From NCBI GenBank assembly GCA_017618015.1, contig JAFZVC010000025.1, positions 62,001 to 126,000 on the forward strand: a stretch of 64,000 nt of DNA, written 5' to 3'. Position numbers and translations under genes: made by a program. This DNA is from Spirochaetaceae bacterium. GTDB taxonomy: Bacteria; Spirochaetota; Spirochaetia; Treponematales; Treponemataceae. The notes under the pieces were generated by a model that searched no databases, was not told where the DNA came from, and saw only the letters and a list, made by a program, of their open reading frames with translations. Below, in pieces: positions 1 to 8,000 of the stretch (its first letter is position 1; the number at the start of each line of letters is the position of its first letter).

Positions 1-1
1 A

Positions 2-3000
2 CAGAATGCAATCGCGGAGTTCAAGTCGCAGACAGATGCTACAATTGCTGAAATGCGTAATAATTCGAGCAGACAGTTTGCTTCCGCGCAGGAAGATGCT
101 GTCGCACGCGCAGAGCAGTTGCGTGAGGAAACGATTGCTTCAATTGAGAATATAAGCGGCGAGGCGAAAGAGAAAGCAGAGAAGATGCTTTCTGAAATCA
201 ACGACTTAGAGACAGTTGTTCGCGAGCGGGCGCGGTCGCACGAAACTTCTGTTGACGCGGAGTTTACGACGCTGCTTGAAGATCTACGGACGAAGTTCAC
301 GGATCAGCTCACGGGATTTAATGTTGAGTCTAAACTGATGCTTTCCAACCTTCAGACAGAAGTTCAGGAAAAAATCGATGAAATACGGCAGGAAACCGTT
401 TCGCTTTCAAGAGAAGTGGAGACTGGTGCGCAACAGCAGCATTCCGCAATTGAGGAAATGCTTAAGGACGCAGATTCTCGCTATGAGCAGATTGCAGCAG
501 ACAATTCACGCAAAGCAGCTGAGCTTACCCAGAGCATCGCGGAGCGTACTGGTGAGCTTGGTCAAACTATCGACAGCCGTACGGATGAACTTTCGCGAAT
601 CCTCGCTGAAAAGACTGGAGGCATGGAACAGGCTATCGACAGCCGCACGAACGAGCTTAGCCGCCTTCTTGCGGACAAAGTTGACAACATCGACAGTGCA
701 ATCGACGAAAAAACAGCTGCTCTTGGCAGAATGCTTGCTGAAAAAACAGGCGAGCTCGGACAGACAATCGACAGCCGTACAGATGAACTTTCGCGAATCC
801 TCGCTGAAAAGACAGACGGCATGGAGCAGGCTATCGACAGCAAAACCGATGAACTCAGCCGGCTTCTTGCGGACAAAACCGATTCTCTTGATCACTCTAT
901 CGACAGCCGTACAGACGAGCTCGCCAGAATGCTTGAAGAGCGCACCGGCGAAGTTTCTCGTATGCTCTCCGAAAGAGCCCATTCGCTCGACAATGCGATA
1001 GACGAAAGAACTGCCGAACTTGGCAGAACGCTCGACGAAAAGACAACCGAATCTCGCGAGCTTATCGAATCGTTCCGTCTCAACTTTGACGAGAACTCTA
1101 ATCAGCTGCTCGGAACGGCAAAAGAAACACTCGACAGAATGGTTCAGGACTGCTCGGCGCAGATGTCAGAAATCCACGAGCGCAGCTCCGACATAGAAAG
1201 GCAGCTTGACGAGCTTATTCAGAACACGCAGGTATTCAAAAGCAATTCAGAGGCGGAGCTTTCTTCCCTTAGAAATATGCTTTCAGATACGACATCAGAA
1301 TTGCGCGCCGCTGTTTCTAACAGCGCTGACGAAGTTCACGGACAGGTTGAGAACACTGAATCCGAACTTAGGGCAGCTGTTGAAGAAGCTTTGGAGCGTT
1401 TTAAGAATGTCGCGCTTAACACCGAACAAAACCTTAACGCAATCATGGCAGAGACCGATTCCCGCCTTACAAAATCAGTAAGCGACTTGGTTTCTACCGA
1501 AGAATCGCGTTGCAAGGAAACGCTTTCCGCGCTTTCCACAAGAATCGGTGGCATAACGAACAACATAGAAGCAGAGCTTAACGAAAAAACACAGAATCTT
1601 GCGTCAGAGACAGACAGCCGTATCTCCGCGCTTAAAGACAAAGTTGATTCCGTTGTCTCCGGTACTGAAAGCAACCTTGTGGAGCGCACAGAAGCTGAGC
1701 ACAAGCGTTACGAAGACATAATGAACAAGATAGAAGCTATGGTCAAAGAGCGGAGCGACGGTATAAACGCTGCCCTCGAAAAAGCTTTGAAAGAAACTAC
1801 GACCGTTTATTCGGACCGCGAAAAGCAGCTTTTTGCCGAGCTTGATGAAAAGCTTGAGGAATACAAGAAAGATGCCGCATACAGGCTTGGTCGTCTTGAT
1901 GAAGCTGGCGCAGAAATCGAAAGTCTTGAACAGACTCTTCGCACGAACATCGACAATGCCGCGCTCCGTGCCGACGCGGAGTTCGCGAAGTATGTGCAGA
2001 AACAGCAGCAATCTCAGGCAAATTTCGTTCAGGAAATGACGACACAGGCAGATTCTGTTACTGCGAAGATGCAGACACTTGAAACATCACTTAACGAGCT
2101 TAAGGAAAAGGCATACGACAACGTATCCGAAAAACTTAAGCTTTTTGAGGATGACTTCTTCCGTGACCTTGCAAAACGCAGTGACATGATTGATGAGAAC
2201 ATAACTCAGTGGAAAGCAGGCTTTGACAGCAGGCTTACAAACATGGCTGACGAATACGAGCAGGAGCGCCGCGAAGTTGAAGGCAAATACAGCGACACTC
2301 TGAAAGAACGCCTTGCCGCTGTTCAGAGCAAGTTCCATGAGCAGTCAGTTCGTCTTGAAGACCTTGTTAAAAACTCCGAGAAGATGATTCAGGAACGTAT
2401 AAGCACGACAGAGCTTACAATCCGTTCGTTCTTTGAGCAGCAGCGCGTAGAGCTTGATAACGCTGGAAAAGCGGCGGGTGAATTTCTTCAGCAGGAGCTT
2501 GAAACCCAGAAAAACGCCGCCGATGATATGCTCAAAAAATACGAAAGAGAGCTTTCCGCAAGGCTTGAAGCCTTGGCTCAGAACGTCAACAACGCTCAGG
2601 AAAAGACGGACAGCTTCCTTGACAACGTATTCAACGATTTTACGTCTTGGCGCGACCGCATGAACAATCAGTTCGATGAGTCAAAGGGCTTGTTCAACGA
2701 AAAGCTTGAAAGCCTTAACAAAAACGCGAACGACCTTATTGCGCAAGTTCAGCAGACGTTCGAGACAGACCTTGTTGAGTTCAACAGAAAACGCGACGAG
2801 GATCAGAGCGCGGCTGACGCACGCATGGCGGCTTTGCAGCAGGACGTGAACAACGCTATTTCTTCTTATGAGGAAAAGAGCGGTGAAGTCATGGAGCAGC
2901 TTCAGCAGGCGTATAACACGATGATTGCTGAAACCCAGCACCGCATAAGCGAGAACAATGCCGATTCCGAAAAGAAACTTCGCGAGCTTAAGGCAATGGT

Positions 3001-4012
3001 TCAGGATATCCGCTCCAAAACAGATGATATTCAGGAAAAGGCGATGCACAAGATACAGTCAGAAACGAACGCGCTCAACCTTTCTCTTGATGACTTGGAG
3101 AAGCGGCTTAAACAGTTCACATCACAGTCGCAGCTCATAGAAAAAACTGAGGAAATGAAGAACAAGCTCGAAGAGCAGATAAGCATTCTGCGTACTGATT
3201 CCGCGAAGTTCGACAATTTCCTTCAGGTTGCGGACGATGTGGAGCAGCATTTCGCAAAAGTGCGTAAGATTGAAGAAGAAATCAACGCCAAAGTTCAGCG
3301 GTTCTCAAGCGAAAAGAAGCGCATAGACCTTATGGAATCTGATTTCAGCAACCTTATGGCGCTGTCCAATTCGATGGGTCAGAAAATCACTGATTTGCAA
3401 AACAGCCAGGACGATTTGCAGCTTATGCAGAGCGATATCAGGAAGTTCCAGGACACGTTCGCGGAGCTTTCCGGTAAGTATGATCGCATAGAAAAGAAAA
3501 ATCCTGTTCTTGACCAGACGATACTTAACCTTGATAAGTCGTTTGAGAATCTGCAGGAGTTGGAGAAGCGGCTTGAATCGTGCACAAATGCAACGCAGAA
3601 GATTCCAGACAAGCTGAACGATATTCAGGGAAATATCGCGAAGATACTGAATGCTGGCCCGAAAATCAACAATGCAGTTGAGAAGCTTTCTTCTCTTGAT
3701 CATATCATTGCGGAGACGGAAACACGCATGGAAGACCTTCAGAACTCGCGCATGCTTATTTCCAACACCGAAAACAGATTGCAGCAGCTTTCAAAAGAAG
3801 CTCAGGACCAGATAAAGCTTTTGCATGACATTACAAAGGCGAATCAGTCACGCCCGAAGAACGGAACGGAGCATGCTCCGCCGATTGGTGTGCGTGAGAA
3901 CGTCATTGAGCTTGCGCATAAGGGATGGAAGCCGGAAGAGATAGCGAACACGCTTAAGCTTTCAATTTCCGAAGTTGAGCTGATTCTTGACTACAAAGGA
4001 ACAAGAGATTAA
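2..4012 (+). CDS. SpiroCoCo-like giant coiled-coil protein (5' end outside window)
   Basis: The frame is open from base 2, so the gene enters from the left and the ATG at 53 is probably internal; at least 1336 residues are visible. Almost the whole protein is charged, Glu/Lys/Gln-rich coiled coil with very few prolines. Residues about 173-340 (counted from the ATG at 53) carry a 22-residue repeat (IDSRTDELSR type), i.e. two hendecads. The last 45 residues (GVRENVIELA, then GWKPEEIANTLKLS) look like a small helix-turn-helix, as in the spirochaete coiled-coil family called SpiroCoCo. Its role is unproven; a structural or cytoskeletal task is inference. It ends in an intrinsic terminator. The family call is fairly safe, the function is not. 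Confidence 0.75.
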   Translation, partial: QNAIAEFKSQTDATIAEMRNNSSRQFASAQEDAVARAEQLREETIASIENISGEAKEKAEKMLSEINDLETVVRERARSHETSVDAEFTTLLEDLRTKFTDQLTGFNVESKLMLSNLQTEVQEKIDEIRQETVSLSREVETGAQQQHSAIEEMLKDADSRYEQIAADNSRKAAELTQSIAERTGELGQTIDSRTDELSRILAEKTGGMEQAIDSRTNELSRLLADKVDNIDSAIDEKTAALGRMLAEKTGELGQTIDSRTDELSRILAEKTDGMEQAIDSKTDELSRLLADKTDSLDHSIDSRTDELARMLEERTGEVSRMLSERAHSLDNAIDERTAELGRTLDEKTTESRELIESFRLNFDENSNQLLGTAKETLDRMVQDCSAQMSEIHERSSDIERQLDELIQNTQVFKSNSEAELSSLRNMLSDTTSELRAAVSNSADEVHGQVENTESELRAAVEEALERFKNVALNTEQNLNAIMAETDSRLTKSVSDLVSTEESRCKETLSALSTRIGGITNNIEAELNEKTQNLASETDSRISALKDKVDSVVSGTESNLVERTEAEHKRYEDIMNKIEAMVKERSDGINAALEKALKETTTVYSDREKQLFAELDEKLEEYKKDAAYRLGRLDEAGAEIESLEQTLRTNIDNAALRADAEFAKYVQKQQQSQANFVQEMTTQADSVTAKMQTLETSLNELKEKAYDNVSEKLKLFEDDFFRDLAKRSDMIDENITQWKAGFDSRLTNMADEYEQERREVEGKYSDTLKERLAAVQSKFHEQSVRLEDLVKNSEKMIQERISTTELTIRSFFEQQRVELDNAGKAAGEFLQQELETQKNAADDMLKKYERELSARLEALAQNVNNAQEKTDSFLDNVFNDFTSWRDRMNNQFDESKGLFNEKLESLNKNANDLIAQVQQTFETDLVEFNRKRDEDQSAADARMAALQQDVNNAISSYEEKSGEVMEQLQQAYNTMIAETQHRISENNADSEKKLRELKAMVQDIRSKTDDIQEKAMHKIQSETNALNLSLDDLEKRLKQFTSQSQLIEKTEEMKNKLEEQISILRTDSAKFDNFLQVADDVEQHFAKVRKIEEEINAKVQRFSSEKKRIDLMESDFSNLMALSNSMGQKITDLQNSQDDLQLMQSDIRKFQDTFAELSGKYDRIEKKNPVLDQTILNLDKSFENLQELEKRLESCTNATQKIPDKLNDIQGNIAKILNAGPKINNAVEKLSSLDHIIAETETRMEDLQNSRMLISNTENRLQQLSKEAQDQIKLLHDITKANQSRPKNGTEHAPPIGVRENVIELAHKGWKPEEIANTLKLSISEVELILDYKGTRD
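569..1064 (+). repeat. 66-bp (22-residue, double-hendecad) tandem repeat
   Basis: Codon-aligned repeats begin at 569, 635, 701, 767 and 833; a 33-residue variant begins at 899 and a last degenerate copy near 998. The copies at 569 and 767 are almost identical in DNA over about 45 bases, which suggests duplication of a three-unit, 198-bp block. Confidence 0.85.
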
Positions 4013-4020
4013 TTGAAAAG

Positions 4021-4050
4021 CGGGGTTGTTCGTTCAGCCCCGTTTTTTTT
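4021..4050 (+). terminator. intrinsic terminator after the coiled-coil gene
   Basis: An 8-bp stem (CGGGGTTG with CAGCCCCG, one G-U pair) is followed by eight T at 4043-4050. It lies between converging genes; the opposite strand has only a short T-run. Confidence 0.9.
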
Positions 4051-5287
4051 ATCGTGAGATAAGGCACGTTACCCATGCTTCGACAGCTTCACCGCGCCCG
4101 ATTTTTCCGAGTTTCTCGCCGGTCTTGGCTTTGACGAAGACGCTTTCTTCCGAGCAGCCAAGAACAGCGGCAATGCCTTTGCGCACTTGCTCGCGGTACG
4201 GTAGGAACTTCGGTTTTTCCAAAGCGACAACGCAGTCTATGTTCTCAATTCTCCAGCCGCCGTCCGACACTTTTTTCCAAGCGGTTCGCAGCAATTCGCG
4301 TGAATCCGCGCCTTTCCAACGGTCGTCGGACGGCGGAAAAAGTTCACCGATGTCGCCAAGACCGGCGGCACCTAGCAGGGCGTCCGTAATTGCGTGAAGC
4401 AGCACATCGCCGTCAGAATGGCCGTCCTCGCCTTTCTCAAACGGAATTTCAATGCCGCCCAACATGAGCGGTCTGCCTTCTGTGAGCCGGTGAAGATCGT
4501 AGCCAAGTCCGGTGCGAATTGTCATGCTGCCTCCGTGTGTATCTGCTTTTTTCGCCGCCGCAGTCGTTCCAGAAAGGTCAGCCAAATCTGTGGCGAACGT
4601 GATTTTTTTATTTGCGGGCGAGCCTTTTGAAAGATGAACCGGCGAGCAGTAGGCAGCCCAAACTGTCGTGTCGTCGGTACAGCCGCTCCGGTTTTCTGCG
4701 GCGGCTTTGCGGTGCGCTTCGAGCAGCTGTTTGAAAGCGAAGCATTGCGGCGTTTGTAGGCAGAAAGCGGTGCTGCGGTCTATGTACGAAATGATAGTTC
4801 TGTCTTGTGCGACTGCGAGCGTGTCCGTCGCGGGAACAGCCGGAACTGCGGAGCCGTACTTCATCGCTGTTTCGCATGCATCAGTGATTATTTCCGGGGT
4901 GACCCACGGACGAGCGGCATCGTGAATCAGCACGAAATCCGCCGCATCAGCAACGGCTTCGAGCGCGTTTCTTACGGACTCCTGCCGTGTGCCGCCGCCT
5001 TCCACAAACAAAACTTGTGCCGCACAAGCTTCCAAAAGCGGTTTAATCCGCGAGTCACAAAAAAGTGATTCTTCTGTTTGCTGGCGTTTTCCTTTGGGAT
5101 ATGTGATTACAATGAGCGGAAGTGTTTTTTGAAGTGTATTTAAAAATACAAAACAGGCGGCGGAAAGAACCGTTCCGCTTTCGAGCGGCATAAATTCTTT
5201 CTTCTCGCCTGTTCCTATTCTTGTGGATGATCCAGCGGCTGTAAGAACAAGCGCGAACTTATTCTTCGTCTCCCTCGTCGTCATCAT
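4049..5287 (-). CDS. ispDF: bifunctional IspD/IspF, isoprenoid (MEP pathway) enzyme
   Basis: The 412-aa fusion carries two steps of the MEP pathway: IspD makes CDP-methylerythritol from MEP and CTP, IspF makes the 2,4-cyclodiphosphate. The IspD half (about 1-240) has the nucleotide-binding LVLTAAGSSTR motif near the N-terminus and HDAARP further on. The IspF half (about 255-412) has GLGYDLHRL, the metal-site segment GHSDGDVLLHAITDALLGA, and the C-terminal KAKTGEKLGKIGRGEAVEAW. The start overlaps the end of carD by 29 bases, so the pair is one transcript and probably translationally coupled. Two adjacent ATG codons (5285 and 5282) could serve as start. IspDF fusions are known from several lineages; the intermediate IspE step must be encoded elsewhere. 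Confidence 0.95.
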   Translation of the reverse strand: MMTTRETKNKFALVLTAAGSSTRIGTGEKKEFMPLESGTVLSAACFVFLNTLQKTLPLIVITYPKGKRQQTEESLFCDSRIKPLLEACAAQVLFVEGGGTRQESVRNALEAVADAADFVLIHDAARPWVTPEIITDACETAMKYGSAVPAVPATDTLAVAQDRTIISYIDRSTAFCLQTPQCFAFKQLLEAHRKAAAENRSGCTDDTTVWAAYCSPVHLSKGSPANKKITFATDLADLSGTTAAAKKADTHGGSMTIRTGLGYDLHRLTEGRPLMLGGIEIPFEKGEDGHSDGDVLLHAITDALLGAAGLGDIGELFPPSDDRWKGADSRELLRTAWKKVSDGGWRIENIDCVVALEKPKFLPYREQVRKGIAAVLGCSEESVFVKAKTGEKLGKIGRGEAVEAWVTCLISR

Positions 5288-5900
5288 CCTTGTCCATGTC
5301 GTCTACTTCGCCGACCTCGTCCTCGTCATCCATAAAATCTGAATTCTCGTCGTCAAAATCGTCATCATCAGACTGTGGAAGTTTGCTGTCGCGCGATAAA
5401 CCAAGCGGCTCCAGTTTTGCATGGATAAGAGCCTCAACTTCTTTTGGTGACTTTGAAAGTGCAAATGAAATTTCATCTTCCAGAAGCTTTTTCGCGGAAT
5501 CGTAAAGTTTGCGCTCAAGAATTGGGAGTTCTTTAATCTTGCTTCTGTGGTAAAGGCAGCGCACAATTGTCGCGATATCCTGAACAGAGCCTTTTTTAAG
5601 CAGCTCAAGGTTCATCTGATATCTGAGCTTCCAGTCCGTAGTAACAGGCTCGAATTCTTCGCCTATCATATCCAGGGCTTTCTGTGCCTCTTCCGGAGAC
5701 ACGATGGCTCTAATGCCAAGCTCATCGCAGCGTTTTACAGGTACAAGCACCGTCATGTCAGAAACTTCAAGATAAATGACATAGTAAAGAATCATTTCAT
5801 CTTTGAATTTTCTTTCTTTGATTTCAACAATTTTGCCCACACCCTGACTTGGATAGACAATTTTTTGGTCAACCTTAAAAGTTGGTTTTTCGTTACTCAT
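5259..5900 (-). CDS. carD: CarD/CdnL-family RNA polymerase-binding regulator
   Basis: The 213-aa protein opens with the CarD/TRCF RNA-polymerase-interacting fold (FKVDQKIVYPSQGVGKI) over about residues 8-70, followed by the helical CarD C-terminal domain to about residue 165. Family members bind the polymerase beta subunit and stabilise open promoter complexes. The tail from about residue 175 is extremely acidic (runs of Asp and Glu), unlike the short CarD of mycobacteria; a similar tail could modulate DNA or polymerase contacts (inference). It heads the carD-ispDF transcript. The ATG has no Shine-Dalgarno and sits 8 bases after a consensus -10 box, so the mRNA is probably leaderless. Confidence 0.9.
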   Translation of the reverse strand: MSNEKPTFKVDQKIVYPSQGVGKIVEIKERKFKDEMILYYVIYLEVSDMTVLVPVKRCDELGIRAIVSPEEAQKALDMIGEEFEPVTTDWKLRYQMNLELLKKGSVQDIATIVRCLYHRSKIKELPILERKLYDSAKKLLEDEISFALSKSPKEVEALIHAKLEPLGLSRDSKLPQSDDDDFDDENSDFMDDEDEVGEVDDMDKDDDDEGDEE

Positions 5901-5937
5901 ATAGTGTTATTATACCATAAATTTCAATAAGGGTCAA
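5901..5937 (-). promoter_or_regulatory. carD promoter, predicted leaderless
   Basis: On the minus strand TTGACC (5932-5937), a 17-bp spacer and TATAAT (5909-5914) are followed by 8 bases and the ATG at 5900. Transcription should start 0-2 bases before the start codon. Confidence 0.8.
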
Positions 5938-6129
5938 AAGCTTAATGTGATAAATATTACGGAGGGCTGGCAGCAAGCTTCACCGTTTCAAAAAGTAAAC
6001 TTTTTTTGAAATAAGCCTGATATTTTTTTTGTGCGTGTTATAATAATATTTTGGATGAAAAAGTATCATTATAAAATGTGTTTTTCCTTGAAAACACTGG
6101 ACACGCAACGCGATAATCTCTTAATACGT

Positions 6130-6158
6130 TTGGCTCGCACGAAGAGCTTTTTTATAAT
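6130..6158 (+). promoter_or_regulatory. promoter for the 6264-7942 gene pair
   Basis: TTGGCT (6130-6135), 17-bp spacer, TATAAT (6153-6158). Predicted start near 6165, only about 20 bases before the terminator hairpin at 6185. Confidence 0.6.
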
Positions 6159-6184
6159 TTTTTTTATTATTTTACAGATTAATC

Positions 6185-6231
6185 GCCCGCGAATTTTACC
6201 GATTTTTCGGCATAATTCGCGGGCTTTTTTT
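6185..6231 (+). terminator. strong hairpin with T-run in the leader (attenuator-like)
   Basis: A perfect 11-bp stem (GCCCGCGAATT at 6185-6195 with AATTCGCGGGC at 6214-6224) is followed by seven T. No gene lies upstream on this strand, and the Shine-Dalgarno of the lipoprotein gene begins only about 23 bases later. Confidence 0.85.
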
Positions 6232-6263
6232 ATGCAAGCAAACAAATTCATTTGGAGGATAGA

Positions 6264-6599
6264 ATGAAAAAAATTGCGAAAACTGCGTCAGCTTTGTTGA
6301 TAGCAGTAATGTTGTTCTGTTTCGTGGGATGTCCGAACGCGAGTACGCCGGAACCGGAAACACCGAATACGTCGGAAACGCCGAATACGTCGGAAACACC
6401 GAATACGTCGGAAACACCGAATACGTCGGAAACACCGAATACGTCGGAAACACCGAATACGTCGGATACGCCGAATACTCCAAGCAGCCCAGCTTCCCCG
6501 GCTGTAACTGTCAGTAGCGGTATTTATACCGAAGGCGGAGTGTTCTACATTAACGTACAAGCGGATAAAAGCCCTGCAAGCGGGAATGGCGCATGGTAA
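6264..6599 (+). CDS. small lipoprotein with PNTSET repeats
   Basis: The start is the ATG at 6264, 7 bases after GGAGG (6254-6258); an upstream TTG in frame would lie inside the ribosome site. The 111-aa product has a lipoprotein signal peptide (MKKIAKTASALLIAV, lipobox FVGC), then seven copies of a PNTSET-type hexapeptide, then a 40-residue tail (AVTVSSGIYTEGG). It is probably anchored at the outer or inner membrane with a flexible Pro/Thr/Ser spacer. The C-terminal part resembles the start of surface proteins that have a larger exported domain; here it stops just before the next gene, so either the pair was once one gene or the second supplies the domain (inference). No family recognised. 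Confidence 0.7.
   Translation: MKKIAKTASALLIAVMLFCFVGCPNASTPEPETPNTSETPNTSETPNTSETPNTSETPNTSETPNTSDTPNTPSSPASPAVTVSSGIYTEGGVFYINVQADKSPASGNGAW
6356..6481 (+). repeat. 18-bp tandem repeat (7 copies)
   Basis: Unit GGAAACACCGAATACGTC repeated at 6356, 6374, 6392, 6410, 6428, 6446 and, degenerate, 6464. It encodes PNTSET. Being a multiple of three, all frames on both strands stay open across it, which explains the shadow ORFs here. Confidence 0.95.
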
Positions 6600-6616
6600 A
6601 AAGGAGAGAAATAGTA

Positions 6617-7942
6617 ATGAAAACGATTAAAAAACTGATTGCATGCTTTGCTTTTCTTGTTTTGACAACGGCAGCGGCATTTTCTATTATGCCTTACGTT
6701 GCAAAAGTAGATGACACGGGATACTCCTCTTTTGCAGGAGCTCTTGATGAGTGGACAAACGGTACGACGCTGACACTTTTGGCTGATGTTACTGTTAGTT
6801 CAACGATTTATATTGGTGGGGAGGATGATTATACTACAGAACAATACACTCTTGATTTGAACAACTACGGTATTATGTTTACAGGAACGAATGGTTCAGT
6901 TATCGATATACGCCCTAGTAAAAAACTTATATTGAATGACAGTGCTGAGACAAAAACAGACCGTTACATAACGCTTAATGCTCAAGGTCGTGGTGTTAGT
7001 GTGAGCAATACAGGCACAGAAAGCAGCACATGCGTCAAAGTGACGGGCGGTTATATCACCGGGGGAAATGCAGATGATGGTGGTGGTGTAAGTACTGAAT
7101 ATAATGCAAATGGGTTTACAATGAATAGCGGAACAATTGCCGGTAACATAGCAGGTTACGGTGGTGGTATATATCTTGAAATGGGAGACATTGTAATAAA
7201 AGGTAATTCAAAAATTATTAAAAACACCGCAACTGTACAAGGTGGAGGTGTTTATGCTTATGGCACGTATTTAACAGTTTCTGATTCTCCACAAATAATA
7301 GGTAATGTTAAATCAGGTGAAGCTAGTAATGTATTTTTGTGTCATAACAGTTATGATGAATACATTTCTTTTGATGATCCTTTGACTGCAGATGCAAGAA
7401 TCGGTGTTAGCGCTGAATTTTCGCATTATCATACAGGAGTTATTACGTGGTTTCTTAACGGTAATCAAACTGATGCCAAAGGAACCGTATCCAACTTTTT
7501 AAGCGACGACCCTGCGTATACTGTAGTTTTGAACAGTTCTGGTGAAGCTGTCCTGGTTCCTTTCGTTACGGTGACTGCTAATGTCGACCCGAACAATACA
7601 GGAACATATTATGCGACTTTTTATGACAGCACGAAAAAGTATCTTGCGGGTTCCAACACTGAAGTATACTATGCTACAGCCAACGCGAACGGCAAGCTGA
7701 CGCTTACGAAAGTCGAAAGCAAAATAATAAAAGCTGGTGAAGGCGTAATCTTAAAGTCAACTTCTGCATCTATCGTTCTTACGGAAACAAGTGAAAATGC
7801 GACGTACGACAGTATTCTTACAGGCAGCGACACGGCAACAACGGTAACAAATGCGCTTGTTTTGAGCAATGGTGAAAGCGGTGTAAGTTTTTACAAGTAC
7901 ACCGGTTCTGTTGCTGCTCATAAAGCGTGGCTCACTGAATAA
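6617..7942 (+). CDS. exported beta-helix-like surface protein
   Basis: The start is the ATG at 6617, preceded by AAGGAGAG; a longer in-frame ATG at 6593 would overlap the previous gene. The 441-aa protein has an N-terminal signal peptide (MKTIKKLIACFAFLVL, AAA region). Residues about 50-250 are Gly/Asn/Thr-rich with short repeating strands (GGYITGGNADDGGG, GTIAGNIAGYGGG, NTATVQGGGVYAYG) typical of right-handed beta-helix surface proteins. The C-terminal part (about 310-441) is Thr/Ser-rich. It follows the lipoprotein by 17 bases and is probably co-transcribed. No enzymatic motif is visible; an adhesin or surface-structure role is inference. Confidence 0.7.
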   Translation: MKTIKKLIACFAFLVLTTAAAFSIMPYVAKVDDTGYSSFAGALDEWTNGTTLTLLADVTVSSTIYIGGEDDYTTEQYTLDLNNYGIMFTGTNGSVIDIRPSKKLILNDSAETKTDRYITLNAQGRGVSVSNTGTESSTCVKVTGGYITGGNADDGGGVSTEYNANGFTMNSGTIAGNIAGYGGGIYLEMGDIVIKGNSKIIKNTATVQGGGVYAYGTYLTVSDSPQIIGNVKSGEASNVFLCHNSYDEYISFDDPLTADARIGVSAEFSHYHTGVITWFLNGNQTDAKGTVSNFLSDDPAYTVVLNSSGEAVLVPFVTVTANVDPNNTGTYYATFYDSTKKYLAGSNTEVYYATANANGKLTLTKVESKIIKAGEGVILKSTSASIVLTETSENATYDSILTGSDTATTVTNALVLSNGESGVSFYKYTGSVAAHKAWLTE

Positions 7943-8000
7943 AAGCCCGGCCGGCAACCGCCGGCGCGCCCATATCGTTCATATATTCAATCGAAAAAAA

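Larger units (their letters stand above)
5938..6263. other. intergenic leader region, no gene
   Basis: About 325 bases between divergent carD and the lipoprotein gene. It holds a near-palindrome around 5988-6010 (TTTCAAAAAGT with its complement), a TATAAT at 6039-6044, a GTGTTTT/AAAACAC stem-loop near 6077-6095, a second promoter (6130-6158) and a strong terminator (6185-6231). No convincing ORF: those present lack ribosome sites and family resemblance. Confidence 0.6.

Noticed and set aside
6031-6267. 78-codon ORF in the leader before the lipoprotein gene
   Set aside because: Runs through promoter and terminator signals; no ribosome site or recognisable protein.
6196-6560. Several ORFs on both strands over the PNTSET repeat
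   Set aside because: An 18-bp repeat keeps every frame open; only one frame has a signal peptide and Shine-Dalgarno.
7945-7975. GC-rich inverted repeat after the beta-helix gene as a terminator
   Set aside because: GCCGGC pairs exist but no T-run follows on either strand, so I did not list it as a terminator.
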